From assembly GCA_964242595.1 (NCBI GenBank), contig CAXTBC010000012.1:5391-69390 (forward strand): a stretch of DNA of 64,000 bases, in the 5' to 3' direction. This DNA is from BOG-908 sp964242595 (lineage in GTDB: Bacteria > Pseudomonadota > Alphaproteobacteria > Acetobacterales > Acetobacteraceae). Positions within the stretch are counted from its first letter, which is position 1. The number at the start of each line of letters is the position of its first letter. The notes under the pieces were generated by a model. It was not told the DNA's origin. It did not search any database and saw only the letters and a list, made by a program, of their open reading frames with translations. Shown piece by piece: positions 50,523 to 58,675 of this stretch. The position numbers were made by a program, and so were the translations under genes.

Positions 50523-52022
50523 CTACCCCGCCACGACCTCGCCGAGCACCGTGGTCAGGTCCGCCATCGAGAACGGCTTGGGCAGGAACCTGATGTCGTC
50601 CGCCAGCAGCGCCTGGCGCAGCGCCGCGTCCGCGTAGCCGGACATCAGCACGGCGGGCAGGCCGGGCTGGCCTTCCCGCAGCGTCCGCACCAGGCTTGGA
50701 CCGTCCAGGCCGGGCATCACCACGTCCGAGACCACGCAGCCCAGCGCGCGGACCAGGTCGCCGGCTTCCACCAACTCCAGCGCGTCCTCGGCCGAGGCGG
50801 CAGCCACCACCTGCCAGCCGGCGCGGAGCAGCACCCGTTCGGCCAGCTTGCGCACCGGGGCCTCGTCGTCCACCAGCAGCAGGGTGCGGCTGCGCGGCGC
50901 CTGCGGGCGGGCCAGAACGACCGGTTCCGGCACCGCCTGCCAGGCGGCCGGATCCTCGTGGCGCGGCAGCAGGATCTCGAAGCACGTGCCCTGGCCGGGC
51001 GTGCTCTCCACGGCCATGTAGCCGCCGGACTGGCGCACGATGCCGTGCACGGTGGACAGGCCCAGCCCGGTGCCGCCGACATCCCGCCGCGTGGTGAAGA
51101 ACGGCTCGAAGATGCGGGGCAGGATGTCGGGCGGGATGCCGGCGCCGGTGTCGGCCACCTTGAGGCTGGCGTAGCGGCCGGGCGGCACCGTCTCGCCGCC
51201 GAAGCGCGCCGCTTCCAGCCGCAGCGCGTGGCCGGTGGCGACCGTCAGCCGGCCGCCCTGGCCCATCGCATGGCGCGCGTTCACCGCCAGGTTCACCAGC
51301 ACCTGGTCCAGCTGCGTGGGATCAATCTTCACCTGCCGGCCCGGTTCCTCCAGCGCCAGCTCCAGCGTGACGCCGGCGCCCAGCAGGCGGCGCAGCAGCG
51401 CCGCCGTGGCGCGCACCGCGTCGTTGAGCGCCAGCACGCGCGGCTGCAGCGTCTGCTGCCGGCTGAAGGCCAGCAGGTGGCGCACCAGGGCGGCGCCGCG
51501 TTCGGCGCTGGCGCGCACCATGTCGAGGTCCGCCGCATCGTCCGGACGGCCGCCGGCGCGGGCGTGCAGGTCCTCGGTGGCGCCCAGGATGGCCGTCAGC
51601 AGGTTGTTGAAGTCGTGCGCGATGCCGCCGGCGAGTTCGCCCACTGCCTGCAACCGCTGCGACTGGCCCAGCTGCTCCTCGAGGTCGCACTCGCGGGTGA
51701 TGTCGGTCACCCGCAGCAGCGCGCCGGAGGGCGGGATCGGCAGCAGCGACAGGCGCAGCGAGCGCCGTGCGCCTTCGGTCACGCGCGAGACGGTGACCTG
51801 CTCCTGCTGCCCGGCGCGCAGCTGGCCTTGCAGCGTTGCCGCCTCCTTGGGCAGCACGTCCCAGGCGAGGTCGTCCTCGTGGGCGCCGGTCAGCGCCGGG
51901 AAGCGGGCGTTGGCGCGCAGCACGCGGCCGTTCGCGTCGAGCGCGGCCACGCCGTCGGCTTCGTCGAGGAAGACGGTCTCGGCGATGGCGGCGTCTCGGC
52001 GGAAGAGGCGGCCGACTTTCAA
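50523..52022 (-). CDS. CckA-like hybrid histidine kinase/response regulator lacking membrane segments
   Basis: A 499-residue protein: PAS-like sensor (about 1-115, AETVFLDEADGVAALDANGRVLRANARFPAL), HisKA with AVGELAGGIAHDFNNLLTAILGA (phospho-His, about 127-149), HATPase with NLAVNARHAM, DTGAGIPP, FEPFFTTRRDVGGTGLGLSTVHGIV, and a C-terminal receiver (about 378-499) with LLLVDDEAPVRKL and VVSDVVMPGLDG (phospho-Asp). This order is that of CckA, the kinase feeding CtrA in alphaproteobacteria, but CckA normally has two transmembrane helices; here the frame starts with TTG at 52022 directly at a family A repeat. It sits after flhB, where motility and cell-cycle control meet. Possibly truncated 5'. 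Confidence 0.8.
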   Translation of the reverse strand: MKVGRLFRRDAAIAETVFLDEADGVAALDANGRVLRANARFPALTGAHEDDLAWDVLPKEAATLQGQLRAGQQEQVTVSRVTEGARRSLRLSLLPIPPSGALLRVTDITRECDLEEQLGQSQRLQAVGELAGGIAHDFNNLLTAILGATEDLHARAGGRPDDAADLDMVRASAERGAALVRHLLAFSRQQTLQPRVLALNDAVRATAALLRRLLGAGVTLELALEEPGRQVKIDPTQLDQVLVNLAVNARHAMGQGGRLTVATGHALRLEAARFGGETVPPGRYASLKVADTGAGIPPDILPRIFEPFFTTRRDVGGTGLGLSTVHGIVRQSGGYMAVESTPGQGTCFEILLPRHEDPAAWQAVPEPVVLARPQAPRSRTLLLVDDEAPVRKLAERVLLRAGWQVVAAASAEDALELVEAGDLVRALGCVVSDVVMPGLDGPSLVRTLREGQPGLPAVLMSGYADAALRQALLADDIRFLPKPFSMADLTTVLGEVVAG

Positions 52023-52158
52023 GGCAGGAAGCAGTTCTTTTTTGAAAAAAAGGACCAGAAGACTTTTGCGCCCTGTCGGGTGGCGCAGGACCAGCGCGCG
52101 ACAGCGGAGTCAAAAGTCTTTTGCTTCTTTTCTTCAGAAAAGAAGGCCTTGCTTCCCT
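52023..52158. repeat. Family A repeat, full copy (beta left, alpha right)
   Basis: Left GTTC..GGACC retains pairing through a T-G wobble. Centre CCCTGTCGGGTGG..GCGCGACAGC. Right arm GCTTCTTTTCTTCAGAAAAGAAGGCC. The right edge touches the flhB stop (52159); the left edge touches the kinase start. Confidence 0.87.
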
Positions 52159-53193
52159 TCACAACCGCCCCGCCCGGTTCCGCAGCCGCCAGATAAACGC
52201 AATCACCTCAGCCACCGCCTTGAAATGCTCCGCCGGGATCTCCGTATCGATCTCAACGCGAAACAGTGCGCGCGCAAGGGGCGGATTGGCAACAATCGGC
52301 ACGCGGTGCTCGCGCGCCAGCTCGCGTATCCGCGCGGCCACATCGTCTGCACCCTTGGCCACGATCTTCGGCGCCCCCTGGCTGCCGCGCTCGTAGGACA
52401 GCGCCACCGCGTAGTGCGTCGGGTTTGTGATCACCACGGAGGCCTTCGGCACCGCCAGCAGCATGCGACGGCGCGCCCGGCTGCGGGCCAGCTGGCGCAG
52501 GCGCTGCTTGACGTGCGGGTTGCCCTCGCTCTCCTTGTGCTCGTCGCGCAGCTCCTGGAACGTCATGCGCAGCTCGCGCATGTGGCGCATCCGCTCCCAC
52601 CCGTAATCCGCGCCGGCAATCAGCGCCTGCGCGCCCAGCAACAGCAGCACCAGACTACGTACGTGTTTACTTGCGTGCTGCAGCAGCGCCGAGGGCTCGG
52701 CACCCGGCATCGTCAGCAGCTCCGGCGCCACCCGCGCGAGCGCGACATACAGGCAGGCGCCCAGCAGGCCGAGCTTGGCCAGGGACTTGACGAGCTGCAC
52801 CAGGGTCTGCGGCCCCAGCAGCCGCTTGATGCCGGAGAGCGGGCTGATGCGGGAGAAATCCGGCTGCAGCGCCGCGCCGCGCACCAGGAACCCGGTCTGC
52901 AACAGCGTGGCGGCGGCAAACCCGCCCAGCCCGGCCAGCGCCGGCGGCAGCAGGACCAGCAGTATGGCCTGGCCGGCCCTGGCGAAGGTCTGGGCGCCCT
53001 CGAACTGCGTCTGCTGCAGCGAGGCGGCCAGCCAGCGCGCCACCTGGCCCGTATCGGCCTGCCCTGCCAGCACCACCAAACCCGCACCCATCCCCGCCAG
53101 GATGGAGGCGTCGCGCGAGACGGCAGTGCGGCCCTCCCCCCTGGCCTTTTCCAGCCGCCGTTGGGATGGGGCTTCGCTCTTTTCCTCGGCCAT
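52159..53193 (-). CDS. flhB: Flagellar biosynthesis protein FlhB
   Basis: A 344-residue switch protein of the flagellar export gate. N-terminal EEKSEAPSQRRLEKARGEGR; four hydrophobic segments (about 30-50, 80-105, 140-160, 182-200); and the cytoplasmic domain with the autocleavage site NPTHY (in SVVITNPTHYAVALSYERG, about 256-274) followed by PKIVAKGADDVAARIRELAREHRVPIVANPPLARALF. ATG 53193, 6 nt after fliR. Slightly short against E. coli (382) because the C-terminal tail is absent. Confidence 0.96.
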   Translation of the reverse strand: MAEEKSEAPSQRRLEKARGEGRTAVSRDASILAGMGAGLVVLAGQADTGQVARWLAASLQQTQFEGAQTFARAGQAILLVLLPPALAGLGGFAAATLLQTGFLVRGAALQPDFSRISPLSGIKRLLGPQTLVQLVKSLAKLGLLGACLYVALARVAPELLTMPGAEPSALLQHASKHVRSLVLLLLGAQALIAGADYGWERMRHMRELRMTFQELRDEHKESEGNPHVKQRLRQLARSRARRRMLLAVPKASVVITNPTHYAVALSYERGSQGAPKIVAKGADDVAARIRELAREHRVPIVANPPLARALFRVEIDTEIPAEHFKAVAEVIAFIWRLRNRAGRL

Positions 53194-53199
53194 GCCGGG

Positions 53200-53976
53200 T
53201 CAGCTGCCGGGCAGCGCCAGGAAAGCCTCGCGCGTTGCCGCCATCCACACCCGCAGGATGGGCCCGCCGAGCAGCGCGAGCAGCAGCAGCCCGCCCAGCA
53301 CCTGGCCAGGCAGGGCGGCAAAATGCACCTGGATCTGCGGCACCAGCCGGGCCAGCAAGCCCAGCGCCACCTGCCAGACCAGCGAGATCAGCACGAAAGG
53401 TGCCGCCAGCCGCAACGACAGCGAGAAGCTGGACGAGGCCGCATGCACGGCAACCTGCGCCAGGTCGTCCGCCGACAGCACGCCGCCGGCTGGAAACACC
53501 GTGTAGCTGTTGGCCAGCGCGCCCAGCGGCAGCGCATAAAGCCCGCTCGACAGGATCAGCACCGGGGCCAGCAGGTTGAACAGGCGGCCGATGACCGCCG
53601 ATTGCGCGCCCAGCGTAGGGTCCTGCTGCAGCACGCTGGACAGGCCCGTCATCAGCGAGATCACCTGCCCGGCAGCCGGCAGAGCCAACGCCAGCAACCT
53701 GGCCAACCAGCCCAGCAGGCCGCCGGCCAGCAGCTCGGCTGCCACCATGCCGGCCAGGCGCAGGAAGCTGGCCGGCTCGGCCGGCATGTGCGGCGCAAGG
53801 CCAGGCACCAGCAGCACCGCGATTCCGATCGCCAAGCCGACCCGCAGAAGAACCGGCGGCTCCTCCTCGCCGAAGCCGGGCAGCAGCATCACCGCCGCGC
53901 CACACCGGCACAGCACTAGCATGAATGCCAAGGCTAGCGGCGCCAGCCCGGCCAGATCGGGGCCCGGAGCAGGCAA
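53200..53976 (-). CDS. fliR: Flagellar biosynthetic protein FliR
   Basis: A 258-residue export-gate membrane protein with six hydrophobic segments. Typical segments: LALAFMLVLCRCGAAVMLLPGFGE near the start, LLRVGLAIGIAVLLVPG, AGQVISLMTGLSSVLQQDPTLGAQSAVIGRLFNLLA (conserved FliR core), VHAASSSFSLSLRLAAPFVLISLVWQVALGLLARLVPQIQVHF. TTG at 53976 is the best start (2 nt after the fliQ stop); no ATG precedes the first helix. Confidence 0.92.
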   Translation of the reverse strand: MPAPGPDLAGLAPLALAFMLVLCRCGAAVMLLPGFGEEEPPVLLRVGLAIGIAVLLVPGLAPHMPAEPASFLRLAGMVAAELLAGGLLGWLARLLALALPAAGQVISLMTGLSSVLQQDPTLGAQSAVIGRLFNLLAPVLILSSGLYALPLGALANSYTVFPAGGVLSADDLAQVAVHAASSSFSLSLRLAAPFVLISLVWQVALGLLARLVPQIQVHFAALPGQVLGGLLLLALLGGPILRVWMAATREAFLALPGS

Positions 53977-53978
53977 GG

Positions 53979-54251
53979 CTACTGGCCGCCTATGGCGACG
54001 ATCTTGTCGGCCATGTCGCGCATGTAGTCGGCCAGGGTGTGGAATAGGAAGGGTCCCGCCAGCCAGGCCGAGGCGCCGGTGGCGAGCAGCTTGGGCAGGA
54101 AGGAGACGGTGCTGTCGCTGATCTGCGTGACGGCCTGCAGGATGGCGATCACCAGGCCCGCGGCCAACGACGCCAGCAGGACCGGGGCGCACATCTTGAG
54201 GGTGGCCAGCATGCCCGAGTGCAGGATGGCGGCTACGTCTAGGTCCTGCAT
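53979..54251 (-). CDS. fliQ: Flagellar biosynthetic protein FliQ
   Basis: A 90-residue export-gate protein with two transmembrane helices (about 15-40 and 52-75). Features: MLATLKMCAPVLLASLAAGLVIAILQAVTQISDSTVSFLPKLLATG, the conserved QAVTQI..TVSF.PK core. ATG 54251. Directly upstream of fliR. Confidence 0.95.
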   Translation of the reverse strand: MQDLDVAAILHSGMLATLKMCAPVLLASLAAGLVIAILQAVTQISDSTVSFLPKLLATGASAWLAGPFLFHTLADYMRDMADKIVAIGGQ

Positions 54252-54282
54252 CTTTTTCCTGCCTGCGTTCTGGTTGATCCTG

Positions 54283-54325
54283 GCAAGGCGAGGCCTGCTT
54301 TTCCGAGAAAAGCAGCAAACTTTGG
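54283..54325. repeat. Family A repeat, single arm of CTGC type
   Basis: GGCCTGCTTTTCCGAGAAAAGCAGC: a perfect hairpin in which the usual CTTC/GAAG ends have become CTGC/GCAG, a two-sided compensated change. No centre or second arm. It lies between the fliE stop and the fliQ start. Confidence 0.7.
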
Positions 54326-54340
54326 TGCGGCAGGCGCGGG

Positions 54341-54652
54341 CTAGATCGGCATCTTGATGATGTCCTGGTAGGCTTGCAGAACGCGGTCGCGCACCGCGAC
54401 GGTGGTCTGCAGGGCGAGCTCGGCGCGCGAGACGGCGGTGACGACGTGGGTGAGGTCGCCGCTGCTGCCGCCCACGGCGGATACCGCCTGGGCTTCGGCC
54501 TGCTGGCCGGCCTGCACGGCGCCGCCCAGCGAGCGGCTCAGCAGGCTGGCAAAGTCGCCACCCGCGCCGGACGGCGCAGCACCGCCCGAATCGATGTTCT
54601 GGTAGGCGGACAGCGCCTGCTGGGCCACGTGCAGGATGGGCATGCTGGTCAT
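54341..54652 (-). CDS. fliE: Flagellar hook-basal body complex protein FliE
   Basis: A 103-residue MS ring-rod junction protein. DFASLLSRSLGGAVQAGQQAEAQAVSAVGG then DLTHVVTAVSRAELALQTTVAVRDRVLQAYQDIIKMPI, the standard C-terminal FliE block. The ATG at 54652 overlaps the flgC stop (ATGA). Confidence 0.95.
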   Translation of the reverse strand: MTSMPILHVAQQALSAYQNIDSGGAAPSGAGGDFASLLSRSLGGAVQAGQQAEAQAVSAVGGSSGDLTHVVTAVSRAELALQTTVAVRDRVLQAYQDIIKMPI

Positions 54653-55056
54653 TTCAGCAGGTCGATCACGCGCGTCAGCATGGAGCGCGAGGCTTGCATG
54701 ACGTTGAGGTTGGCGCTGTAGGACCGCTCAGCCTCGCGCATGTCCATCATCTCCACAAAGCTGTTCACGTTCGGCGTCCGCACGTAGCCGTTGGCGTCGG
54801 CCGCCGGGTTCGACGGGTCGTATTTCTGCGGGAACGCGCTGCGGTCCGGCACCACGGCCTTCACGGTCACCCGCTCGGCGCCCAGCGCCTGGTCCATCAC
54901 GCTGCCGAACACGGCGGTCTTGCGCTGGTAGGGCGTGGCGCCGGGCACGGACCCGGTGCTGTCCTGGTTGGCCAGGTTCTCGGCGATCACGCGCAGGCGC
55001 TTGGTCTGCGCGTCCATCCCGGCAGCCGAGATGGACAGCGCCTGTGCCAGGTCCAT
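54649..55056 (-). CDS. flgC: Flagellar basal-body rod protein FlgC
   Basis: A 135-residue proximal rod protein. N-terminal SISAAGMDAQTKRLRVIAENLANQDST (the rod signature), YQRKTAVFGSVMD, then NVNSFVEMMDMREAERSYSANLNVMQASRSMLTRVIDLLK, the conserved C-terminus that forms the coiled coil. ATG 55056; flgB stop is 25 nt upstream. Confidence 0.96.
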   Translation of the reverse strand: MDLAQALSISAAGMDAQTKRLRVIAENLANQDSTGSVPGATPYQRKTAVFGSVMDQALGAERVTVKAVVPDRSAFPQKYDPSNPAADANGYVRTPNVNSFVEMMDMREAERSYSANLNVMQASRSMLTRVIDLLK

Positions 55057-55081
55057 CGCTCAGCGCCCCCGCTTGCAGCGC

Positions 55082-55468
55082 TCAGCCATGGCCCAGCGCC
55101 GTCATGAACATGCCCATATACGTCTTCCAAAGATTGCTGGTGACGGCCTGCGCGCCCTCGTCGTCGGCCACCTTGGTCAACTGGTCCTCCAGCCCGACGG
55201 CGTTGCCGTCCGGCGCGCGCTCGCCGGGCACCGCGCGCCGCGTGGCGGTGCCCTGCACCAGGCCCGCCAGGTGAAGCGGGCTGGTGCGCACGGGCGAGAC
55301 CTCGAACTGGTCCATCATGGCCGCGAACGGCGCCACGTCCCGCGCCTGGTAGCCGGGGGTGTCCGCGTTGGAGATGTTCTGCGCCAGCACGCGCTGACGC
55401 GAATCGATCCAGTCCAGCTTGCGCTCCAACAGGCCGAACAACGCAGGCTGTGCAAAACTGTCGCTCAT
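55082..55468 (-). CDS. flgB: Flagellar basal-body rod protein FlgB
   Basis: A 128-residue proximal rod protein. LFGLLERKLDWIDSRQRVLAQNISNADTPGYQARDVAPFAAMM is the N-terminal rod motif. The C-terminal helix DEGAQAVTSNLWKTYMGMFMTALGHG is shorter than usual. ATG 55468. First gene of the minus-strand flagellar operon flgB-flgC-fliE-fliQ-fliR-flhB; the promoter must lie in the repeat-filled gap 55469-55854 or in its edges. Confidence 0.94.
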   Translation of the reverse strand: MSDSFAQPALFGLLERKLDWIDSRQRVLAQNISNADTPGYQARDVAPFAAMMDQFEVSPVRTSPLHLAGLVQGTATRRAVPGERAPDGNAVGLEDQLTKVADDEGAQAVTSNLWKTYMGMFMTALGHG

Positions 55469-55525
55469 GCCGGCAGGATGCAGGGCGCAGGTTGCGATCG
55501 GGTTAACCGTGGTGAGGCTTCCTCG

Positions 55526-55763
55526 TAGGGAGCAAGCGGTCCTTTTTTGAAAAAAGGACCAAAAAACTTTTGTTCCTGTCGCTGGCATCAAGCGCCGCGG
55601 GGGGGGCTTCAGGATGGATCACGGCGGCGGAACGGCGCGAAAGAAAGGGCCTTCTTTTTGGCAAGAAACTTTTCTCCGGCTGTCGCGGTTCCATCCGGCG
55701 GTGCGCGCGGTACAAACAAGTTTTCTGGTTCTTTTTAAAGAACGCCTTGCCCTGCCTTCGTTC
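55526..55763. repeat. Two overlapping or tandem family A copies
   Basis: 55526-55575 is an intact beta arm of GTCC..GGACC type with the start of a centre (GTCGCTGGCATCAAGCGCCGCGG). 55638-55763 looks like a second, decayed copy: GGGCCTTCTTTTTGGCAAGAAAC, centre GGCTGTCGCGG..TCCGGCGG, right arm GGTTCTTTTTAAAGAACGCC. They fill most of the 386-base divergent gap between the flgB and fliO operons. Confidence 0.72.
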
Positions 55764-55854
55764 GGGCAGCGATGCACCCGGCGTAAAAAACGCCTTTCTC
55801 GTTTCGGTCCATTTCCTTACGGTTTGCTAACCAAAGCGGCGCGATCATTACCGC

Positions 55855-56139
55855 ATGACAAACCCCATTCCCTTGGAACGGCCGCAGCGCCTGACCGTGC
55901 TCGCATCGCGCCTCTCGCGCACCATCGGCTTGGCGCACGCGCTTGCGCAGAACGGCCGCACGGTGGACCTGACGGGGCTGGAGGACGGCATCGGCATGCT
56001 CTGCGCGCAGACGCTGGACCTACCCACGCCGGACGGGCGCGCGATGCTGCCGCTGCTATATGACGTGCTGAGCCAGGTGAACGCCCTGTCTGCCACCCTG
56101 CACGGCGCGGCCAGCGACAGGCCGGGCGGCGTGTCATGA
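55855..56139 (+). CDS. Hypothetical protein preceding fliO, 94 residues
   Basis: Family not recognised. Soluble and mainly helical: MTNPIPLERPQRLTVLASRLSRTIGLAHALAQNGRTVDLTGLEDGIGMLCAQTLDLP..., ending HGAASDRPGGVS. No signal or membrane segment. Its stop overlaps the fliO start (ATGA at 56136-56139), which strongly implies co-translation and a role linked to flagellar export or assembly. Similar short helical proteins upstream of fliO could act as chaperones, but nothing in the sequence proves it. Confidence 0.75.
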   Translation: MTNPIPLERPQRLTVLASRLSRTIGLAHALAQNGRTVDLTGLEDGIGMLCAQTLDLPTPDGRAMLPLLYDVLSQVNALSATLHGAASDRPGGVS

Positions 56140-56402
56140 CCGGCGGGCTCGCGTCGCAAGGCGGGCTCGCGGTGCTGAGCCTGGGAGCGGTGCTGCTGCT
56201 GGTTCTGGGTGCCGCACGCGCCGCACGGGCGCTGCCGGCGTTGCGCCTGCAGGGGGCAGCACGCGGCGCCGTTTTGCTCCACGGCTCACTCGCGCTGGAT
56301 CGCGGGCGGCGCCTGCACCTGGTGGAAGCCGCCGGGTGCCAGGTGCTGGTGCTCACCGGCGGCACCGCGGACGCCATGCTCAACCTGCCGCACCACCCAT
56401 GA
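56136..56402 (+). CDS. fliO: Flagellar biosynthetic protein FliO
   Basis: An 88-residue membrane protein: one N-terminal transmembrane helix (LAVLSLGAVLLLVLGAARAARALPAL, about 10-36) followed by a short cytoplasmic beta domain ending in HLVEAAGCQVLVLTGGTADAMLNL. This is the typical FliO layout, and it is followed with an ATGA overlap by fliP. FliO helps FliP assemble in the export gate. Divergent in sequence, as FliO usually is; context carries much of the assignment. Confidence 0.85.
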   Translation: MTGGLASQGGLAVLSLGAVLLLVLGAARAARALPALRLQGAARGAVLLHGSLALDRGRRLHLVEAAGCQVLVLTGGTADAMLNLPHHP

Positions 56403-57139
56403 GGTGGCGTGCGGCAGCCGCCTTCGCCCTGGCCGTCTGCCTGTTGCCGGCGGTCGCCGGCGCGCAATCCGTGGCGATCGACCTCGGCCATGCCGGCGAT
56501 GCCGGTGCCACCGGCCGGCTGGTGCAGATCACCGCGCTGTTCACTGTCCTCTCTTTGGCGCCGAGCTTGCTGGTGATGGTCACCGCCTTCACCCGCATCG
56601 TGGTGGTGCTCTCACTGCTGCGTAGCGCGCTCGGCGCCCAAGGCACGCCGCCCAACATCGTGCTGATCGGGCTGGCGCTGTTCCTTACCCTGTTCGTCAT
56701 GCAGCCCACGCTGGATGCTGCCTGGGTGCACGCCATCGTTCCCATGCAGGCCGGCACCATCGGCCAGATGGACGGGTTGCGCCTAGCCGCCGAGCCGTTC
56801 CGCCACTTCATGGCGCTGAACCTGCGCCCGCCGGACCTGGCGCTGTTCGAGCAGATCGGCCACCTGCCGCCCGCACCGGATGCGGACCATGCCGCCTGGC
56901 GCGCGCTGATCCCGGCCTTCCTGGTGGGCGAGTTGCGCCGCGCGTTTGAGATGGGGTTCCTGCTCTATCTGCCCTTCACCATCATCGACCTGGTGGTGTC
57001 CAGCGTGCTGATGTCGCTGGGCATGATGATGCTGCCGCCAAGCGGCGTGAGCTTGCCGTTCAAGCTGATCTTCTTTGTAATGGTGGATGGCTGGCGGCTG
57101 GTGGCGGGTAGCCTTACGCAAAGCTTTTCGCCTGGGTAG
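56399..57139 (+). CDS. fliP: Flagellar biosynthetic protein FliP
   Basis: A 246-residue export-gate core protein with a cleavable signal peptide (MRWRAAAAFALAVCLLPAVAGAQ). Then the canonical LVQITALFTVLSLAPSLLVMVTAFTRIVVVLSLLRSALGAQGTPPNIVLIGLALFLTLFVMQPTLD, IPAFLVGELRRAFEMGFLLYLPFTIIDLVVSSVLMSLGMMMLPPSGVSLPFKLIFFVMVDGWRLV. ATG 56399 overlaps fliO. The stop TAG is the left edge of a family A repeat. Confidence 0.97.
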   Translation: MRWRAAAAFALAVCLLPAVAGAQSVAIDLGHAGDAGATGRLVQITALFTVLSLAPSLLVMVTAFTRIVVVLSLLRSALGAQGTPPNIVLIGLALFLTLFVMQPTLDAAWVHAIVPMQAGTIGQMDGLRLAAEPFRHFMALNLRPPDLALFEQIGHLPPAPDADHAAWRALIPAFLVGELRRAFEMGFLLYLPFTIIDLVVSSVLMSLGMMMLPPSGVSLPFKLIFFVMVDGWRLVAGSLTQSFSPG

Positions 57140-57277
57140 CAAGCAGTTCTTTGTCGAAAAAAAGTACCAAAAAGCCTGTGCTTTCTGTCGGGTGGTGCGG
57201 AACGGTGCGCGCCCAACTGACAGAAGTCTTTTGCTTCTTTTTCTCCAGAAAGAAGCCCTTCCTTCCTGCTACCTCCC
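57137..57277. repeat. Family A repeat, full copy (beta left, alpha right)
   Basis: Starts with the fliP stop codon. Left arm GTTCTTTGTCGAAAAAAAGTACC is slightly eroded; centre CTGTCGGGTGG..GCGCGCCC; right arm GCTTCTTTTTCTCCAGAAAGAAGCCC. It lies before the 87-residue gene. Confidence 0.8.
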
Positions 57278-57320
57278 GCCCGCTTGCGCGTTCACATGCC
57301 TATCACAGGGAGAACGCATC

Positions 57321-57584
57321 ATGAAGCAGCCGCATAGCGAGGACGCGCTGGACCACACCGACGGTCAGCAGGACACCGGCAACCATGTCGCGCCCGGCAC
57401 CCAGCCCCACACGCCCGGCGGGCAGCGCCAGGGCGCGGAAAACGTGGAGCAGCCGGTGACGAACATCGAAAAGGGCACCGACGTGGACAAGGTCGCCGAC
57501 CTTGAAGAGAACCTCGATGATTCGGTGAGCGTAAACGGGCCCACGGAGCGCGTTGCCGAGCGGGACGAGCACGGTAGGATGTGA
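57321..57584 (+). CDS. Small acidic hypothetical protein, 87 residues
   Basis: Family not recognised. Starts MKQPHSEDALDHTDGQQDTGNHVAPGTQPHTPGGQ and continues with VEQPVTNIEKGTDVDKVADLEENLDDSV. It is rich in D, E, Q, G and lacks large hydrophobic residues, so it is probably intrinsically disordered. No signal peptide. GGGAGAACGC precedes the ATG with good spacing. No functional context; neighbours are fliP and a tRNA. Confidence 0.6.
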   Translation: MKQPHSEDALDHTDGQQDTGNHVAPGTQPHTPGGQRQGAENVEQPVTNIEKGTDVDKVADLEENLDDSVSVNGPTERVAERDEHGRM

Positions 57585-57602
57585 AAACTTGTTGTGGCAA
57601 AG

Positions 57603-57752
57603 CAAGGAAAGCCAGGGGTTCTGCCCCTGGCACAGCAGGCTCGGACGATGACCGTCGCAAGAACCCGCTGGCTGTCTCGCCAACAGCGTCTAGTAAAACG
57701 TGGACCTGGCGTCTCAAGGTTCTAGCGGGCGTTGGGGCAGAGCCCCAGCCTT
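57603..57752. repeat. Family B repeat, diverged copy
   Basis: CCAGGGGTTCTGCCCCTGG at left and GGGGCAGAGCCCC at right match the ends of other copies. The usual GGGGCCTCGAGGCCCC palindrome has decayed to GCGTCTCAAGGTTCTAGC. Between the 87-residue gene and tRNA-Leu. Confidence 0.72.
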
Positions 57753-57875
57753 CGCGGTCCGTCAAAACGTTCCGCCAAGGCGAGCATGAACAATTTTATT
57801 CTAAAGCCGAACCAGGCACTGTTACCGCCGGGTCCCCGACAGCGGAGTCGGAATTACCATGGTCCTTGCCTGCCG

Positions 57876-57961
57876 TGGTGCGGCCGAGAAGACTCGAACT
57901 TCCACAGGGTTTCCCCCACAAGCACCTCAAGCTTGCGCGTCTACCATTTCGCCACGGCCGC
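57876..57961 (-). tRNA. tRNA-Leu, anticodon GAG
   Basis: An 86-nt class II tRNA. Acceptor stem GCGGCCG/CGGCCGC (7 bp) with CCA encoded at 57876-57878. D-arm region TGGCGAAATGGTAGACGC, anticodon stem CAAGC/GCTTG around the loop TTGAGGT (anticodon GAG, reads CTC/CTT), a long variable arm TGTGGGGGAAACCCTGTG and T-loop GTTCGAGTC. Transcribed divergently from lipB. Leu-GAG is one of several leucine isoacceptors; CTC is a frequent codon in this GC-rich genome. Confidence 0.95.
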
Positions 57962-57985
57962 ACGGCAGGCGGCGGCGTATAACCC

Positions 57986-58675
57986 ATGGTGACAGCCACT
58001 TCAACTGGCCCGGTCTGGACCCTCGCCCCCGGCCCAATCCCCTACCTGGAGGCCATCGATGCCATGCAGGCCCGCATCGCCGCCATCCGGGCTGGCACGG
58101 CAAGCGAACAGGTGTGGCTGCTGGAGCACCCGCCGCTCTACACTGCCGGCACCTCGGCCAAGCCGACCGACTTGGCCGATCCCGGCCGCTTTCCCACGCA
58201 CCACGCCGGTCGCGGCGGGCAATGGACCTATCACGGTCCCGGCCAACTCATCGCCTACGTGATGCTGGACCTGACGCGCCCCCACGGACAGGTGCAGCCG
58301 CGCGACACGCACGCCTACGTAGCCGGGCTGGAGGCCTGGCTGATCGCCACGCTGGCGAGCTTCGGGGTGGCCGGCGAGCGGCGGGCGGACCGGGTGGGCG
58401 TCTGGGTGGCCGATGCGCGCACCGGCACCGAGGCAAAAGTGGCCGCCATCGGCGTGCGCATCACCCGCTGGGTCACCTGGCACGGCATCTCGCTCAACGT
58501 CTGCCCGGAGTTGGACCATTTCGCTGGCATCGTGCCGTGCGGCATACGCGAGCACGGGGTAACGAGCCTGCGGGCGCTGGGGGTGGAGGCGTCGATGGAC
58601 GACGTGCGCGCGGCGCTACGGGAAAGTTGGAATACCAGTTTTGGGTCGGCAAGCAAGGAAGGCCTTCTTTTCTGA
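57986..58675 (+). CDS. lipB: Lipoyl(octanoyl) transferase with a repeat-derived C-terminus
   Basis: A 229-residue enzyme moving octanoate from acyl carrier protein to lipoyl domains. Blocks: PIPYLEAIDAMQARIAAIRAG, VWLLEHPPLYTAGTSAK, HAGRGGQWTYHGPGQLIAYVMLDL (conserved RGGxxTYHGPGQ), DRVGVWVADARTGTEAKVAAIGVRITRWVTWHGISLNV (catalytic Lys in the KVAAIGVR strand) and FAGIVPCGI (catalytic Cys). The last dozen residues (SASKEGLLF) are encoded by a family A repeat, whose TGA ends the gene. ATG 57986. Confidence 0.94.
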   Translation: MVTATSTGPVWTLAPGPIPYLEAIDAMQARIAAIRAGTASEQVWLLEHPPLYTAGTSAKPTDLADPGRFPTHHAGRGGQWTYHGPGQLIAYVMLDLTRPHGQVQPRDTHAYVAGLEAWLIATLASFGVAGERRADRVGVWVADARTGTEAKVAAIGVRITRWVTWHGISLNVCPELDHFAGIVPCGIREHGVTSLRALGVEASMDDVRAALRESWNTSFGSASKEGLLF

